Below, in pieces: positions 14,252 to 14,351 of a DNA stretch of 14,351 bases (positions are counted from its first letter, which is position 1; every line of letters starts with the position of its first letter). This DNA is from Clostridiales bacterium (GTDB taxonomy: Bacteria; Bacillota; Clostridia; Oscillospirales; QAMX01). The position numbers were made by a program, and so were the translations under genes. Below the pieces are notes generated by a model that made no database searches, was not told the origin of the DNA, and saw nothing but the letters and a program-made list of their open reading frames with translations. Location: NCBI GenBank assembly GCA_016303065.1, contig JAEDMJ010000045.1:1-14351 (forward strand), read 5' to 3'.

Positions 14252-14351
14252 TCATCTGGCAACGAAGTATTTGGCAATTTCCTGCGCTGCAAGCTGATGT
14301 CCTGCTTTGGAAGGATGATTGCCATGTGAAAGATATCGTACCAGGTCCGCT
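14252..14351 (-). CDS. SGNH/GDSL-type hydrolase, 3' end only
   Basis: The gene runs off the right edge, leaving 32 C-terminal residues on the minus strand. They include HGNHPSKAGHQLAAQEIAKYF, which fits the last conserved block of SGNH/GDSL esterases. There the pattern (D/x)-x-x-HP-x-x-x-GH-x-x-(I/L)-A carries the catalytic histidine (here the His before Pro). The final helix and a stop after VAR are as expected. The protein probably removes acyl groups from carbohydrates or lipids, but substrate and cell location cannot be seen from this end. No terminator directly follows; the next hairpin on this strand is at 14112-14160. Confidence 0.65.
   Translation of the reverse strand, partial: ADLVRYLSHGNHPSKAGHQLAAQEIAKYFVAR

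Overview
The window looks like a chromosomal segment of an anaerobic Firmicutes bacterium of the class Clostridia, probably an intestinal one. The evidence is the ribosomal/replication trio rpsF-ssb-rpsR, a DegV fatty-acid-binding protein, a TepA/ClpP-like protein closely resembling the Bacillus TepA family, a BspA-type leucine-rich-repeat lipoprotein, strong AGGAGG-type ribosome binding sites, and sigma-A promoters with consensus or near-consensus hexamers. Base composition is moderately GC-rich (a little over 50% by eye). Genus cannot be told from the sequence alone.

Layout. (1) 97-2274, plus strand: a cytosolic GH36 alpha-galactosidase, closed by a strong hairpin terminator shared with the convergent gene cluster. 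(2) 4563 down to 2485, minus strand: rpsF-ssb-rpsR, an internal terminator, then a HAD-IIA (NagD-like) sugar-phosphatase-type gene. The trio is driven by a consensus promoter at 4663-4690 that stands back to back with a second consensus promoter. (3) 4799-5725, plus: that second promoter drives a cysteine-synthase-family PLP enzyme with its own terminator. (4) 5912-6757, plus: degV-family gene with a clear promoter, whose -35 is embedded in a perfect 8+8 bp inverted repeat. (5) 6830-9691, plus: an uncharacterised pair, a 717-aa GxGYxYP-family protein followed by a two-domain cupin, ending in a strong terminator. (6) 9961-10638, plus: tepA, starting at a GTG. (7) 10761-13578, plus: a well-promoted BspA-like LRR lipoprotein followed by an MgtC/SapB membrane protein, then a terminator. 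(8) 13660-14351: no intact gene. It holds minus-strand debris: a decapitated and frameshifted HTH regulator, a 19-residue tail of rubrerythrin, and the 3' end of an SGNH/GDSL hydrolase that runs off the window.

How the genes work together. Most are short independent units: translation and replication housekeeping, sulfur/amino-acid metabolism, lipid uptake and membrane quality control. Carbohydrate use is represented by the alpha-galactosidase and probably by the GxGYxYP-cupin pair, which is the least understood element here. The LRR lipoprotein is predicted to be displayed on the cell surface. No tRNA, rRNA, CRISPR array or intact mobile element was recognised. I see no convincing new multi-gene defence or biosynthetic system. 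The candidates most worth following are the GxGYxYP-cupin pair, the symmetric operator-like sites over two promoters, the rpsF leader, and the gene-debris junction at the right end.
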